Shown: piece by piece, positions 25,718 through 34,777 of the stretch
Layout of the letters: every line of letters starts with the position of its first letter
Position numbering within the stretch: position 1 is the stretch's first letter
DNA from: Hafnia paralvei ATCC 29927
GTDB taxonomy: Bacteria > Pseudomonadota > Gammaproteobacteria > Enterobacterales > Enterobacteriaceae
Direction: 5' to 3'
DNA: 64,000 nucleotides
Assembly: GCF_001655005.1 (NCBI RefSeq)
Contig: NZ_LXET01000047.1
Span: forward strand, 1-64,000
Notes under the pieces: generated by a model
The model's input: the letters and a program-made list of their open reading frames with translations, nothing else
Databases searched by the model: none
Told to the model about the DNA's origin: nothing
Made by a program: the position numbers and the translations under genes

Positions 25718-26590
25718 ATGAGTATTTATATCGTCGATGATCTTGTTACTTATAACTCTGAAGATGGCATTCTAAGGTCACTTCAAAATGATGAAAACCA
25801 GTTAGCACTAACCACAACAACAGCAAGGTTATTTAACTTACTGCTGGAAAATTATGGCTGCGTGGTGAGTCGAGAAGAGTTATTTGAAAAAATATGGGAA
25901 AATCATGGGCAGCGTTCATCTAATGCAGGATTAAATCAATATATACGCACTCTAAGAAAATGCCTTTATGAATTTGGGGTTGCAGAGAACTCAATAATCA
26001 CAATACCTAAAGTTGGATTCAAACTTAATCCTAGTATAATTCAACGTATAGAGGATGCCGACGACTCCTACCAAGACAAACATGAAAAAGAGAGTCAGTC
26101 TGAAAAATCAGATGCTGTGCCAATAAAAAAACACCAAACTAATCATGAAGAAAAATATGAAACGAAAAATATCCAAGCAACGCCGAACGACAAAAACGGC
26201 CATGACACCCAAAAACGGTGTGTTTTTTATTCACTTCTAATCTTATTTATTGGCAATGTTTTACTATTTGTATTTAGCTTTAGTAATCAGATCAAAAGCG
26301 AAACCGTACATAGCTATTTATTGACCACTATTGATAGCTGTCGAGTTTACACATTGCACCCCAACTCGGAACAGGCAATACCAATAAAAAAGAAAATATT
26401 TGAAACTGCAATAACCAGGAGCAAGCTCAGCTGCATTACTGGGACTGAATTTTATACCTACATTGATGACAGTTTAGTCTTTGGGCGAATTGGCGACATT
26501 TTCATCGCCAGATGTACCCTGCGAGACGCGAGTACAAACCAGTTCATTGCATGCGATAGCTCTTACTATTCACCTTGGGATACAAAATGA
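25718..26590 (+). CDS. ToxR/CadC-like membrane transcription factor
   Basis: A 290-residue protein. An N-terminal OmpR-type winged helix (about residues 20-105) has NLLLENYGCVVSREELFEKIW and IITIPKVGFKL. A low-complexity charged linker (about 115-165) follows, then one membrane segment (about 168-190) and a periplasmic domain with three cysteines. This is the ToxR/CadC layout, in which DNA binding is set by a periplasmic signal (family knowledge). It overlaps the next gene in an ATGA arrangement. Targets are unknown; fimbriae or autotransporters nearby are plausible. Confidence 0.78.
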   Translation: MSIYIVDDLVTYNSEDGILRSLQNDENQLALTTTTARLFNLLLENYGCVVSREELFEKIWENHGQRSSNAGLNQYIRTLRKCLYEFGVAENSIITIPKVGFKLNPSIIQRIEDADDSYQDKHEKESQSEKSDAVPIKKHQTNHEEKYETKNIQATPNDKNGHDTQKRCVFYSLLILFIGNVLLFVFSFSNQIKSETVHSYLLTTIDSCRVYTLHPNSEQAIPIKKKIFETAITRSKLSCITGTEFYTYIDDSLVFGRIGDIFIARCTLRDASTNQFIACDSSYYSPWDTK

Positions 26591-27081
26591 GTCTGATAAT
26601 AAAAGTGAAAATAAATCACATCCTTCTTTTTATTGCTTTCATTTCTCTTATTAACATAGCTTACTTCTTTTACTCTTATAAAACCCGCCTTAACATCAAT
26701 TGCGAAAGCTCAGGCATGAGTGAAATTGCTAATGAAAAAGTGAAAATACGCGCTGACGGTTCAACCACCTATCGCTTCAATACGGATTACACGGGGCGTA
26801 TCAGCATCAAAACTAAGATTGACATTGGTGATAAATCCTACTTTTTAAATCGTGATATCAGCATCACTTACGAGAGAGAAGGGGCTGACTATTACAAAGT
26901 AACACCAACAAAAGTGCTTAGATCGCTAGCCGATAATGCGCCGGATCATTTCATAGAGAATAGTTTCATGATCAAACAAGCCTATGAGTACGCACTGACA
27001 ATCAAAAAAGTAAACAATAATACCTACCTACTAGGTGGTTCATTCTCCCCCATGACAATCTGCGTGGTAAAACCAAACTAA
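26587..27081 (+). CDS. ToxS-like membrane partner protein
   Basis: A 164-residue protein from the ATG at 26587, which overlaps the upstream stop (ATGA); a start at 26575 is possible but less likely. One N-terminal membrane segment (about residues 8-28) precedes a periplasmic beta-rich domain with two cysteines. Position and topology match ToxS-type effectors that stabilise ToxR-like regulators (inference). No sequence family is recognised with certainty. Confidence 0.6.
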   Translation: MSLIIKVKINHILLFIAFISLINIAYFFYSYKTRLNINCESSGMSEIANEKVKIRADGSTTYRFNTDYTGRISIKTKIDIGDKSYFLNRDISITYEREGADYYKVTPTKVLRSLADNAPDHFIENSFMIKQAYEYALTIKKVNNNTYLLGGSFSPMTICVVKPN

Positions 27082-27314
27082 CTCATTAGGACAACGTTTA
27101 TAGCTATCTTGCTATAACACGACGACAAACCATTCCCCTAAGATAGAAAAGGATCAAACAAACGCCATTGATTTTATCCATGGCGTTAGAGGTTCAAGGC
27201 TACCACTCCACCATCTCGTCCTTGAAATACCTGCTAAACAGTTTAGTGTAATCAGACACATTCACTTTCTCCTTCATTGAGTTTCTCAGTCTTTACGCCT
27301 TTAGGACGGTTCCT

Positions 27315-28508
27315 TTGCCCAGTCTTTCACTAAAACACCGCAGCCTCGCCCTATTCATCTTCTTTTTCTTACCTGGCGTCTCGATGGCATCTTGGGTCAC
27401 TCGAACGCCAGCAATTCGCGACAAACTTGGCGCATCCACGGCAGAAATGGGGTTAGTGCTATTCGGGCTATCCATTGGTTCAATGGCTGGCATTCTCAGC
27501 TCAGGATATCTCGTACAACGATTTAGTACTAAGCCCGTCATTGCTGCCGGCACCAGTTTGGTTATTGCTGGGATATTACTTGTCGCGCTCGGTGCTTTTT
27601 GTTCTTCGGCGCTCACCGTCTCTGCTGGACTGTGTCTATTTGGCGCAGGGATGGGCTCCGCAGAAATTGCTATTAATGTTGAAGGCGCAGATGTAGAACG
27701 TCTCTCTCATCGCCCTCTACTGCCTATGCTACATGGCTGTTTTAGCCTAGGTACCTTAGTCGGAGCCGGTATTGGAAACGGTTTAACCTCGGTCAATTTT
27801 CCTATTCAGTGGCATCTATTATTGATTGGCGTTATTTGCATTCCCGCAACACTCTGGGCATTAAAATCCGTGCCGCAAGGTAATGGCCTACGCCCTTCAG
27901 TGACAGACACTGCCGATAACAATAAATCAACGGGCGTGACAACTAACGTCTGGAAAGATCGCCGCCTCATCCTCATTGGCCTTATTGTATTAGCCATGGC
28001 GCTTGCAGAAGGATCAGCTAATGACTGGTTACCACTATTAATGGTCGACGGACATGGATTTAGTCCAACGTCAGGCTCGCTGATATACACAGGATTTGCA
28101 TTAGGCATGACGGTTGGACGATTCTGTGGCGGCTATTTTTTACGCAGATTTGGTCGTGTTAACGTCGTACGGGGTAGCGCCATATTTGGCGTTATCGGTC
28201 TAGGACTGATTATCTTTGCTGAAAACACATTTTTGGTGAGCGCATCTGTTCTATTTTGGGGTATAGGCGCATCGCTTGGTTTCCCACTCACGTTGTCTGC
28301 AGCGAGTGACACTGGCCCCAATCCAGCGGCGCGCGTGAGCGCCGTAGCGACTACTGGCTATATCGCCTTTTTAGTGGGGCCGCCAATGCTTGGCTTCTTG
28401 GGAGAGCACTTAGGATTGCGCTCAGCAATGATCGTCGTCTTGGCGCTAGTCACCTTTGCCATTTGGTTAGCTCCCGCGGTAGGGGAACCGCCAAAATCTA
28501 ACGCATAG
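27315..28508 (+). CDS. ybjJ: MFS transporter, YbjJ-like
   Basis: A 397-residue major-facilitator protein with twelve predicted membrane segments. It is closely similar to E. coli YbjJ: FFFLPGVSMASWVTRTPAIRD near the start, FGLSIGSMAGIL, and a strongly conserved block AEGSANDWLPLLMVDGHGFS near residue 240. The start is TTG with an AGGACGG site five bases upstream; no better ATG lies upstream. The substrate is unknown. Confidence 0.82.
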   Translation: MPSLSLKHRSLALFIFFFLPGVSMASWVTRTPAIRDKLGASTAEMGLVLFGLSIGSMAGILSSGYLVQRFSTKPVIAAGTSLVIAGILLVALGAFCSSALTVSAGLCLFGAGMGSAEIAINVEGADVERLSHRPLLPMLHGCFSLGTLVGAGIGNGLTSVNFPIQWHLLLIGVICIPATLWALKSVPQGNGLRPSVTDTADNNKSTGVTTNVWKDRRLILIGLIVLAMALAEGSANDWLPLLMVDGHGFSPTSGSLIYTGFALGMTVGRFCGGYFLRRFGRVNVVRGSAIFGVIGLGLIIFAENTFLVSASVLFWGIGASLGFPLTLSAASDTGPNPAARVSAVATTGYIAFLVGPPMLGFLGEHLGLRSAMIVVLALVTFAIWLAPAVGEPPKSNA

Positions 28509-28514
28509 CCAAAC

Positions 28515-28547
28515 GGGTAGCTCCCGCGATTGTTCGCGGGGGTTACC
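28515..28547 (+). terminator. Hairpin after the MFS gene
   Basis: A long stem (GGTA-CTCCCGCGA / TCGCGGGGG-TTACC) directly follows the stop. There is no T run, so it may stabilise the mRNA end or terminate weakly. Confidence 0.45.
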
Positions 28548-28770
28548 TTGATTCCAGTCTATTTGTCGTACGACATTCCTGCCGCATTCTGCTTGGAATG
28601 CTCATCTCATTTCCTACTATTTCAATTTGTCGCCACTTTTTAAAGGAATACGATTTCGACTCCTCGGCAAGGGATTCAAATTGGGTAGCTGCATATTCTC
28701 TATCGCTAGAAGCCACTATCGCTAGAAAACCGCTTTTTGAGATTATGAATTTTCAGCACTGGAGATTTTA

Positions 28771-29106
28771 ATGAGTGATAAAACGTTAACGATTTTGCAC
28801 AGTAACATGTTGCGCCTGCATCAAGTGATTAACACCAGCACGGAAAATGGTTTACCCGATAACCTATTAGATGTACTGGCGTTGGGCTTTAATTTACTAA
28901 ACATGAGTAACAACGAGTTAATCCAACAGCAGCAAGCGCGACAAACGCTATCGTATAATTCGGTTAGCTTAGTTATTCAGCAATGCAGCGCCTTACTGTG
29001 GATCGTGCTGGAATATGCAAGTCCCCAGATGGAACAGTCAAGTGTGGATGAACTGGCGGAGATTTATCTACACACTCACTACCTAGCTAAATCGCTGTCG
29101 TGTTGA
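28771..29106 (+). CDS. Small helical hypothetical protein
   Basis: A 111-residue protein predicted to be all helical, with no signal peptide or membrane segment. The ATG is preceded by GGAG at a good distance. Codon use looks like that of neighbouring genes. It stands alone after the MFS gene, and its stop is 55 bases before the end of the convergent ygaP. No family is recognised. Confidence 0.6.
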   Translation: MSDKTLTILHSNMLRLHQVINTSTENGLPDNLLDVLALGFNLLNMSNNELIQQQQARQTLSYNSVSLVIQQCSALLWIVLEYASPQMEQSSVDELAEIYLHTHYLAKSLSC

Positions 29107-29160
29107 ACCCACTCGAAGCCAGCTACATTGTTTGTGCCACTCCTCTACAACGGAGAACAC

Positions 29161-29694
29161 TTATGTTGGTTTTTTATTCCAAGGCATTTTCATCAGCAAA
29201 CGAGCCATACCACAATACCCTGTGATACCTGCAAACAGCAGCCCTGCGCCGACAAAACCAGATAGCAAGAAGAATCCGGAGTTCACTAGATAACCTAAAA
29301 TAACCCCCAACAGAACCAATGTCCCCGCGGAAATCTGAACCTGACGCATTAAAGGTAACGGCTGACGCTTATCTATCTCAACGTCCAATCCCGCTGTTTT
29401 CCACGCGTTAATTCCCCCCTCCATGAGATAAACCTGAGCAGGAGCCGCAGCCTGAACTAAACGTTCGGCATTTTTAGAGGAGCGCATGCCTGATAAACAG
29501 TGAAAAATCACTTTGCTTGTAGGCGTTACACCAGAGATTTTCATCCCCTTCTCTAATTCGCCAAGAGGATAGAGCTGAGCCTGAAAGATGTGCTCTCGGG
29601 CATACTCTTGAGGATCGCGAATATCCACCAAAAGTGCGCCTTCCCCGAGCATTTTACTGGCCATTTGCGGAGAAATAGTAATAGCAGATGACAT
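29161..29694 (-). CDS. ygaP: Rhodanese membrane protein YgaP
   Basis: A 177-residue sulfurtransferase. The rhodanese domain (about residues 5-110) has the LVDIRDPQEYAREHI and HCLSGMRSS active-site loop with the persulfide Cys. Two membrane helices (about 120-165) of the DUF2892 type follow. Length matches E. coli YgaP (174 aa). It follows an ArsR-family gene by 9 bases, as in the ygaVP operon. The E. coli protein moves sulfur and can be S-nitrosylated (established). Confidence 0.9.
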   Translation of the reverse strand: MSSAITISPQMASKMLGEGALLVDIRDPQEYAREHIFQAQLYPLGELEKGMKISGVTPTSKVIFHCLSGMRSSKNAERLVQAAAPAQVYLMEGGINAWKTAGLDVEIDKRQPLPLMRQVQISAGTLVLLGVILGYLVNSGFFLLSGFVGAGLLFAGITGYCGMARLLMKMPWNKKPT

Positions 29695-29703
29695 AATGAC
29701 TCC

Positions 29704-30012
29704 TTAAGAACAGTAGATATCTTTAAGAACGCCAATAACGCGCTCAACAGCTGGGTTTTTTATGGAATACAGCACGCTAGTGCCCACGCGCTCGGAATCA
29801 ACCAATCCCTCTTCGCGCATTCGGGCCAGGTGTTGGGACGTTGCTGAAGGACTCAACCCCACTGCCGCCGCAAGTTCTCCCGCTCCGGTACGCTCCGCAC
29901 CAAGCAAAATGCATAGAATCAGTAATCGGCTTTCATTACTCATTGATTTCAATAGGGAACTGGCTAGGCTCGCGCGTTGCTGTAACTCTGCAAGATTGAA
30001 GGGAGAATCCAT
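29704..30012 (-). CDS. ygaV: ArsR-family repressor YgaV
   Basis: A 102-residue ArsR-type winged helix (SNESRLLILCILL, then GLSPSATSQHLARMREEGLV). The E. coli homologue represses ygaVP and responds to sulfide/persulfide or tributyltin (established). Two cysteines (in LCILL and at the C-terminal YCS) may be the sensors. It is the first gene of the operon with ygaP. Confidence 0.88.
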   Translation of the reverse strand: MDSPFNLAELQQRASLASSLLKSMSNESRLLILCILLGAERTGAGELAAAVGLSPSATSQHLARMREEGLVDSERVGTSVLYSIKNPAVERVIGVLKDIYCS

Positions 30013-30106
30013 GTTGACGCCTTACTTTAGAACTTTCTAAATTTAGATAAATCTAAAATAAAGCCAAATGAAATGCAAGCGAGAAATACCAATAGATTAA
30101 TACGAC

Positions 30107-30132
30107 GAAGGCCCGTCACTTGACGAGCCTTC
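30107..30132 (-). terminator. Hairpin ending the TDT exporter transcript
   Basis: A near-perfect 12-bp inverted repeat, GAAGGCCCGTCA / TGACGAGCCTTC, lies downstream of the 28-residue ORF on the minus strand. The T run is weak, so termination efficiency is uncertain. Confidence 0.5.
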
Positions 30133-30154
30133 AGCAGAAGCCACCTACACCAAA

Positions 30155-30241
30155 CTATAAAAACAGCGCCCACACAAAACAGCCTAAAAACAAAACCAAT
30201 GCCGCAGCGGGAACGAATGAAACCTGCTCTGAATCTTTCAT
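30155..30241 (-). CDS. 28-residue putative membrane peptide
   Basis: A small ORF, ATG at 30241 and TAG at 30155, encodes a charged N-terminus (MKDSEQ) and a single hydrophobic helix ending VWALFL. An AGGAG site lies 10 bases upstream. It starts 24 bases after the TDT transporter stop and is followed by a hairpin, so it would be the last gene of that operon. Small one-helix subunits often accompany transporters and oxidases; there is no homologue I can name. Confidence 0.5.
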   Translation of the reverse strand: MKDSEQVSFVPAAALVLFLGCFVWALFL

Positions 30242-30264
30242 TATTGTCGAACTCCTATATCCCA

Positions 30265-31242
30265 CTATTTGACCGCGCCTTGATGAATATTCAGCCGGCT
30301 AGGGAGCAGATAGTTATGGATAAAACGTACTGATACATAACCAATCACCAACGTCGCAATCGCAGCTTCTGCGGTCGCCATCATATGCAGTTGGCGAGCA
30401 TACTCGGCGGCATGTGGATAACTACTCACCAAATTTGCCATTTTATAAAGTGCCGTTGCACCAATCGCCATCGGGAAAGTAAATGCTGCATAGCCCGGAC
30501 TAAACGGCAGTCTCATCAGCCGGAAAAAAGCACAGTAAATCACAAGGGTCATCAGTAAGGCGATACCAAGCAACACAGCACAAATCAGCATCGACGGCTC
30601 TTTAACCACGGTCAGATACCCCGCTAATGACAAGCTTGCCGGCGCTGCTAATATCGCAATCGTCGGTTTTGCTGCATCCGGTACTTCATTACGGAACATA
30701 AAACGGTAAATCATCATTGGCAGCATTATCAGATAGCTCACCATACCAATCGCCAGCAGAATCAAAGCAAACTCGGTGTAGGCATCACTTGGGCAGGTAA
30801 CGTCTGCAACGATAATACCCACCGGCGGTACGAACCAACTCGGTACCATATGATGCAGATTAGGCTCTTGTGCACGATGATAGATAAAAAATGCCAGCGC
30901 GATCAGATGTACAACGACAGCCCCCAGCCAAAGAACCTGACCCGCCAGCGGCAGAAAATGACCTAACGCTTTAGACACAACCATCGCAGCCATCGCAAAA
31001 GTTGGAACAATACTCCCCACAACCGGATGTTTGAGATCCTGCGTTAACGTATCGGGATGAAGGACAAAGCGCGCCGCCATCGCACATAGCAACACTGCCG
31101 CAATCAAAGCCCCCGCGTTTTGCCCCACGCCGTGCAGCGGTAAAGCATTCTCTAAACACCACCCCAAGCTTGCGATCCCTAATGCCAAACCTGCAACAGG
31201 CGTCGGTAATCCTCGAACTCTATGATGTAAATGTCTCAACAC
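30265..31242 (-). CDS. TDT-family transporter
   Basis: An inner-membrane protein of about 325 residues with ten predicted membrane segments. It belongs to the TDT (tellurite-resistance/dicarboxylate transporter) family, marked by the early PTPVAGLALGIASLG motif and PSWFVPPVGII in the middle. I prefer the GTG at 31242 because GAGGTG sits seven bases upstream and the length then fits the family. ATGs at 31266 and 31293 would add 8 or 17 residues. It is divergent from a LysR-type gene. The substrate is unknown (sulfite, dicarboxylate or similar). Confidence 0.8.
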   Translation of the reverse strand: MLRHLHHRVRGLPTPVAGLALGIASLGWCLENALPLHGVGQNAGALIAAVLLCAMAARFVLHPDTLTQDLKHPVVGSIVPTFAMAAMVVSKALGHFLPLAGQVLWLGAVVVHLIALAFFIYHRAQEPNLHHMVPSWFVPPVGIIVADVTCPSDAYTEFALILLAIGMVSYLIMLPMMIYRFMFRNEVPDAAKPTIAILAAPASLSLAGYLTVVKEPSMLICAVLLGIALLMTLVIYCAFFRLMRLPFSPGYAAFTFPMAIGATALYKMANLVSSYPHAAEYARQLHMMATAEAAIATLVIGYVSVRFIHNYLLPSRLNIHQGAVK

Positions 31243-31350
31243 GTTATCACCTCGATTTTTCTTCATCTCTTCTGCGACACAAACTATATCCATCGGGTAT
31301 TATTTAAAAAATCGAGTTATTTTTGACACTGAGTTTAGAGAAACTAAACG

Positions 31351-32232
31351 ATGAACATTACCTTCAAGCAACTATCCGTATTTGTCACTATCGCCCATCA
31401 CGGCAGCATGACTCTCGCCGCAGACGCTCTTTTTATGACCAAGGGAGCCATATCGCAAACGCTGGCCGAGCTAGAGAATCAGCTTGGCGTACGCTTATTT
31501 GATAGACAGCATGCTCGTCTATTCATTAATCACGAAGGAAGGAAGTTATTGCCCGTCGCAGATGAACTACTCGCGCGGATGCAAGGCGTGGAAACACTCT
31601 TTGGGGAAAAGAGTCAGGACACTCACCTGCGATTAGGCTGCACTAAAACGATTGGCAGCTACTTACTGCCTGATATGTTAAAAGGTTTTGCTAAAGGCAA
31701 TGGCTGGATGCCGCAATCAGTCATCGCTAACACCCAAGAAATCAGCAAGATGGTGGATCATTTTGAAATCGATGTTGCGCTATTAGAAGGCCCCGCCACC
31801 GAACCTAATCTTATCAGCGAACCTTGGCTTAACGATGAGATGGTGGTGATTGCTGGGCGAGATCATGCCTTAGCGAAAGAAAAAATCGTCCCCTATTCCA
31901 GACTCAGTCAAGAACGTTGGTTACTACGCGAACAAGGCTCCAGCAGTCGTGCCTTCTTTGACAACCAGCTTGCACTGCATCTTGATAACCCACAGGTTGC
32001 ACTCTCGCTAAATGCCTTTGACGCTATTCTCTCCTGTGTAGCACACAATCTAGGCATCACTTTTATTTCTAAACGCGTATTGCAGCAGCCTTTTTATGCA
32101 GGACACTTTGTGCAGCTACATACAGAGCAACGCTTTATGCGAAAGCTAACGTTGTGCTACCACAAAAATAAATTTATTTCGCCTACGCTGCAAAGTTGGC
32201 TCTCCTTCAGCCACTCGTGGACACACGTGTAG
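31351..32232 (+). CDS. LysR-family regulator
   Basis: A 293-residue LysR-type regulator. The N-terminal helix-turn-helix has QLSVFVTIAHHGSMTLAADAL and KGAISQTLAELENQLG. The C-terminal region is a periplasmic-binding-like effector domain with DVALLEGPATEPNL and a REQGSSSRAFFD block. It is similar in style to YeiE. It is transcribed divergently from the TDT transporter 108 bases away and is probably its regulator (classic LysR layout). Confidence 0.85.
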   Translation: MNITFKQLSVFVTIAHHGSMTLAADALFMTKGAISQTLAELENQLGVRLFDRQHARLFINHEGRKLLPVADELLARMQGVETLFGEKSQDTHLRLGCTKTIGSYLLPDMLKGFAKGNGWMPQSVIANTQEISKMVDHFEIDVALLEGPATEPNLISEPWLNDEMVVIAGRDHALAKEKIVPYSRLSQERWLLREQGSSSRAFFDNQLALHLDNPQVALSLNAFDAILSCVAHNLGITFISKRVLQQPFYAGHFVQLHTEQRFMRKLTLCYHKNKFISPTLQSWLSFSHSWTHV

Positions 32233-32569
32233 ATAAACAGCATGACCATTCTCCTGGCGACTCTCTGTATAAACAGATTAACCATTTGTTTTAAAAAAGA
32301 AAAAACAACAAACAAGTAGAAACACTTACTAAGATAAATCTAACAGATAATTATTTTATCATTTAGATAAATCACAATATTTTTAGTCGTGTGAGCAACT
32401 CATTTGCCCTCACGCGACAAATTAACTCGCATTTTATTTACAGTAACAAAGTTAGTTTTTACCAGCATATGAATACGTTACCCTTACTGCGCTCAATATA
32501 CCCCCAAGACATTTGAACAATGAAAAAACGAGTGGGTAAATTCCGTCAATGCTGTAACGAGTTAATAAG
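32233..32569. other. Promoter region of the plus-strand fimbrial operon
   Basis: 337 AT-rich bases between the LysR gene and the first plus-strand fimbrial subunit. It contains the GTCG/GCGAC element described separately and otherwise no gene. Confidence 0.55.
32386..32432 (+). promoter_or_regulatory. Shared fimbrial element, copy 1
   Basis: GCGACAAATTAACTCGCAT at 32414-32432 is preceded by an inverted arm (GTCGTGTGAG at 32386-32395 pairing with CTCACGCGAC at 32409-32418). An 18/19 match occurs upstream of the major pilin on the other strand at 44151-44169. Both copies read the same way relative to the operon they precede. This copy ends 137 bases before the subunit ATG. Confidence 0.65.
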
Positions 32570-33106
32570 ATGAACATGCGCCTTCGCAACATAACGTTGT
32601 TAGTTTTTTTATTCTCATCCTCTCTCTTTGGCTCAGCCTTCGCCGCGCTAGCGCCGATTAGCGGCGGTCGATCTGATGATGAATCAAAAAGCACGCTTTA
32701 CATTCGCGGCAATATTTATGAGCCTGCAGCCTGCAAGATTAATAACGATAAAAACCTTGATATCGATTTCAAACGCATCGCATTGAATAAAATTGACGGC
32801 ATTGCTTATGCCAACATAACGCCTATAGATATTGTTTGCAGTATCACGACCGGAGCGACGGTTCAATTAGAATTCACCGGAACCTCTTCAGGGAAGAGTC
32901 ATTACCTGACGACCAGCTTGGACAATTTAGCGCTAGCGCTTTCAGACGACAGCACGGGCAATAATATTGAGCTTAATAAATTCTTCACCATACAGAAAAC
33001 ACAAACTATCCAATTACGCGCAGTACCAACAAAAATTTCTGATGCGGTGGAGCTGAACGAAGGCACTTTCAGTGCAACATCCACGCTGATTACACGCTAT
33101 CTATGA
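32570..33106 (+). CDS. Fimbrial subunit, plus-strand operon
   Basis: A 178-residue protein with a signal peptide (ends AFAA at about residue 26). The mature domain has fimbrial-subunit features: an early Cys (EPAACKI) and a second Cys (VCSITTG), alternating strands, and a C-terminal penultimate aromatic/Leu strand (STLITRYL). It is probably a minor pilin or adapter. It is followed 10 bases later by the adhesin-like gene. It lies away from and convergent to the main fimbrial operon, which is unusual. Confidence 0.75.
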   Translation: MNMRLRNITLLVFLFSSSLFGSAFAALAPISGGRSDDESKSTLYIRGNIYEPAACKINNDKNLDIDFKRIALNKIDGIAYANITPIDIVCSITTGATVQLEFTGTSSGKSHYLTTSLDNLALALSDDSTGNNIELNKFFTIQKTQTIQLRAVPTKISDAVELNEGTFSATSTLITRYL

Positions 33107-33116
33107 CAGGTGCTTA

Positions 33117-34118
33117 ATGAAATACGCATTACCTTCAAAACTTCATGGAAAACGCCTGCTACCTTTAGCCGGATTATTGTTGGCATCTTTTCATGCATCC
33201 GCATTTGACTGCGTCGAAAGCGGTACTAACGTCGTTGATAAACCCCCTATTGATATCGGTGAACTTGCCATACCCGCTAATGTGCCGGATAAGACCAAAG
33301 TCTGGGAATCAAACCCGATCACCGTTACCGCCTTTTGTGATAACAACACCAAATCTAATTTTAAAGACTATGTGACCTTCTATTTCAACCCAAAATCAAA
33401 ATCGTTGGGTCAGGGGCTAAAATTAGGGGTCACCTATGAAGGGAAAGATCTAGAACAAGACGGTCAGGCTTTACAAGTACCTAACGGCGGCCCAGTGTAT
33501 AAAAAGGGATCAGGAACACCTACATCCAAAACGGTAACCGTGACTTTTCGTCTCTATATTCGTACAGATGGAACGCCTCCTGCTTCTGGGCATTACCAAG
33601 GCGCTGACGAATTTGTCGTGTTCCAGCTCGATGGCTCAAGCGGAATCAACTTTCGCCCTGATGCCAAAAACCTCAAATACTCGCTTTCAGGCTTAACCGG
33701 CGCACGTTTTTTAAGCTGCGGTGCTCAAATCAAGCTTTATCCAGAGAATCAGAATCTGGACTTTGGTGATATCGATCGGACAGAACTGAGCAGCGGGAAT
33801 GTATTATCAAAAAGCTTCACCGTGAAGGCCGTAAAAGAAGGTGGGTGTCTAGAGGATTTCTCTTTAACATCCCAATTTGCCACAACTGAAACTTTATTAG
33901 ATAGTACGAATATAAACTTAAACAATGGTGTAAAGCTTGGTTTCCTTGACCAAGATAATAAAGCCGTAGAGTTTAATAAATATACTAATTTTGGCAGTAT
34001 GAAAGGTATTACCGAGATCAGTAAAAATTACACAGCGAACATTTCAATGATACCAGGCCAAACCATTAAGGCCGGTCCATTTGTTGCAACCACCATTGTT
34101 AAAGTGAATTATTATTAA
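33117..34118 (+). CDS. Probable fimbrial tip adhesin
   Basis: A 333-residue protein with a signal peptide (cleaved near HASA/FDC). It is about twice pilin length, with an N-terminal domain containing two cysteines (FDCVESG and TAFCDNN). A C-terminal pilin-like domain carries CGAQIKLYP and GGCLEDF cysteines and the final strand FVATTIVKVNYY. The two-domain form is typical of tip adhesins in chaperone-usher fimbriae. It is co-transcribed with the preceding subunit. Receptor unknown. Confidence 0.72.
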   Translation: MKYALPSKLHGKRLLPLAGLLLASFHASAFDCVESGTNVVDKPPIDIGELAIPANVPDKTKVWESNPITVTAFCDNNTKSNFKDYVTFYFNPKSKSLGQGLKLGVTYEGKDLEQDGQALQVPNGGPVYKKGSGTPTSKTVTVTFRLYIRTDGTPPASGHYQGADEFVVFQLDGSSGINFRPDAKNLKYSLSGLTGARFLSCGAQIKLYPENQNLDFGDIDRTELSSGNVLSKSFTVKAVKEGGCLEDFSLTSQFATTETLLDSTNINLNNGVKLGFLDQDNKAVEFNKYTNFGSMKGITEISKNYTANISMIPGQTIKAGPFVATTIVKVNYY

Positions 34119-34183
34119 ATGATTAAGAATCATCCTATCGATGAAATTAACAATGAAATTAATAATAGGAACGCATGCAGAAA

Positions 34184-34209
34184 CGCAGATGAGGTTCCCC
34201 CCATCTGCG
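34184..34209 (+). terminator. Terminator after the adhesin gene
   Basis: The stem CGCAGATG / CATCTGCG with a 10-base loop is followed by CTATTATT. It lies 66 bases after the stop codon. Confidence 0.6.
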
Positions 34210-34387
34210 CTATTATTAATAGTAGAAATAAAGTCAATAATTGATAATTAGGATTATTCCATTGCAAAATATCACGAAAATTGCTCCGTACATAAATATG
34301 CTCGGAGAAATTGGCAATGCAACAGCCTATCCCTGAGGGACATGCCTGATAAAACTAAAAATCAATAATGAATTATTTTGCTAAAAA

Positions 34388-34651
34388 TTAGCGATTTGGA
34401 ATACACCAACGTAGAGAATTACTACGACCAGCTCCTCCTTGATAGCAATTTACTTTTCCTTCACCAACAAGTTGCAACAGCCAGTGGCGAGTTACGTAAA
34501 TACTTTCACCACACTCTTCTGCAACTTCTCTCGTTTTTGGCCAACATGATTCTGGTAGATAGGGATCTGTACTCCGAGTTTCTCCCATCCTAGTTGAACA
34601 TATCTTTCCCAGATTCATGTAAATTCTTTCTTTCTTCGTTAACTTATCCAT
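34388..34651 (-). CDS. FaeA/PapI-like winged-helix fimbrial regulator
   Basis: An 87-residue protein from the ATG at 34651, chosen because GGAG lies six bases upstream; a start at 34663 is possible. Residues about 40-85 look like a small winged helix (REVAEECGESIYVTRHWLLQLVGEGKV), as in FaeA/PapI proteins that govern fimbrial phase variation with Lrp. Two cysteines near the N-terminus are unusual. It is the last minus-strand gene of the fimbrial region. Moderately sure of the family. Confidence 0.55.
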   Translation of the reverse strand: MDKLTKKERIYMNLGKICSTRMGETRSTDPYLPESCWPKTREVAEECGESIYVTRHWLLQLVGEGKVNCYQGGAGRSNSLRWCIPNR

Positions 34652-34777
34652 TTCCAACTCCATTGACTCGTTATCATTGAACGTTATGTGTCTTTGTTGT
34701 TGCTACCGCATCTGCGGCAATTCTACTGTCCTTAGCAGATACTTCTCTCATCGGAGATGAGCGTCCAAATTTAATAA

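Noticed and set aside
27160..27189. AACGCCAT / ATGGCGTT hairpin after the ToxS-like gene
   Set aside because: Short stem, no T run, so support as a terminator is too weak.
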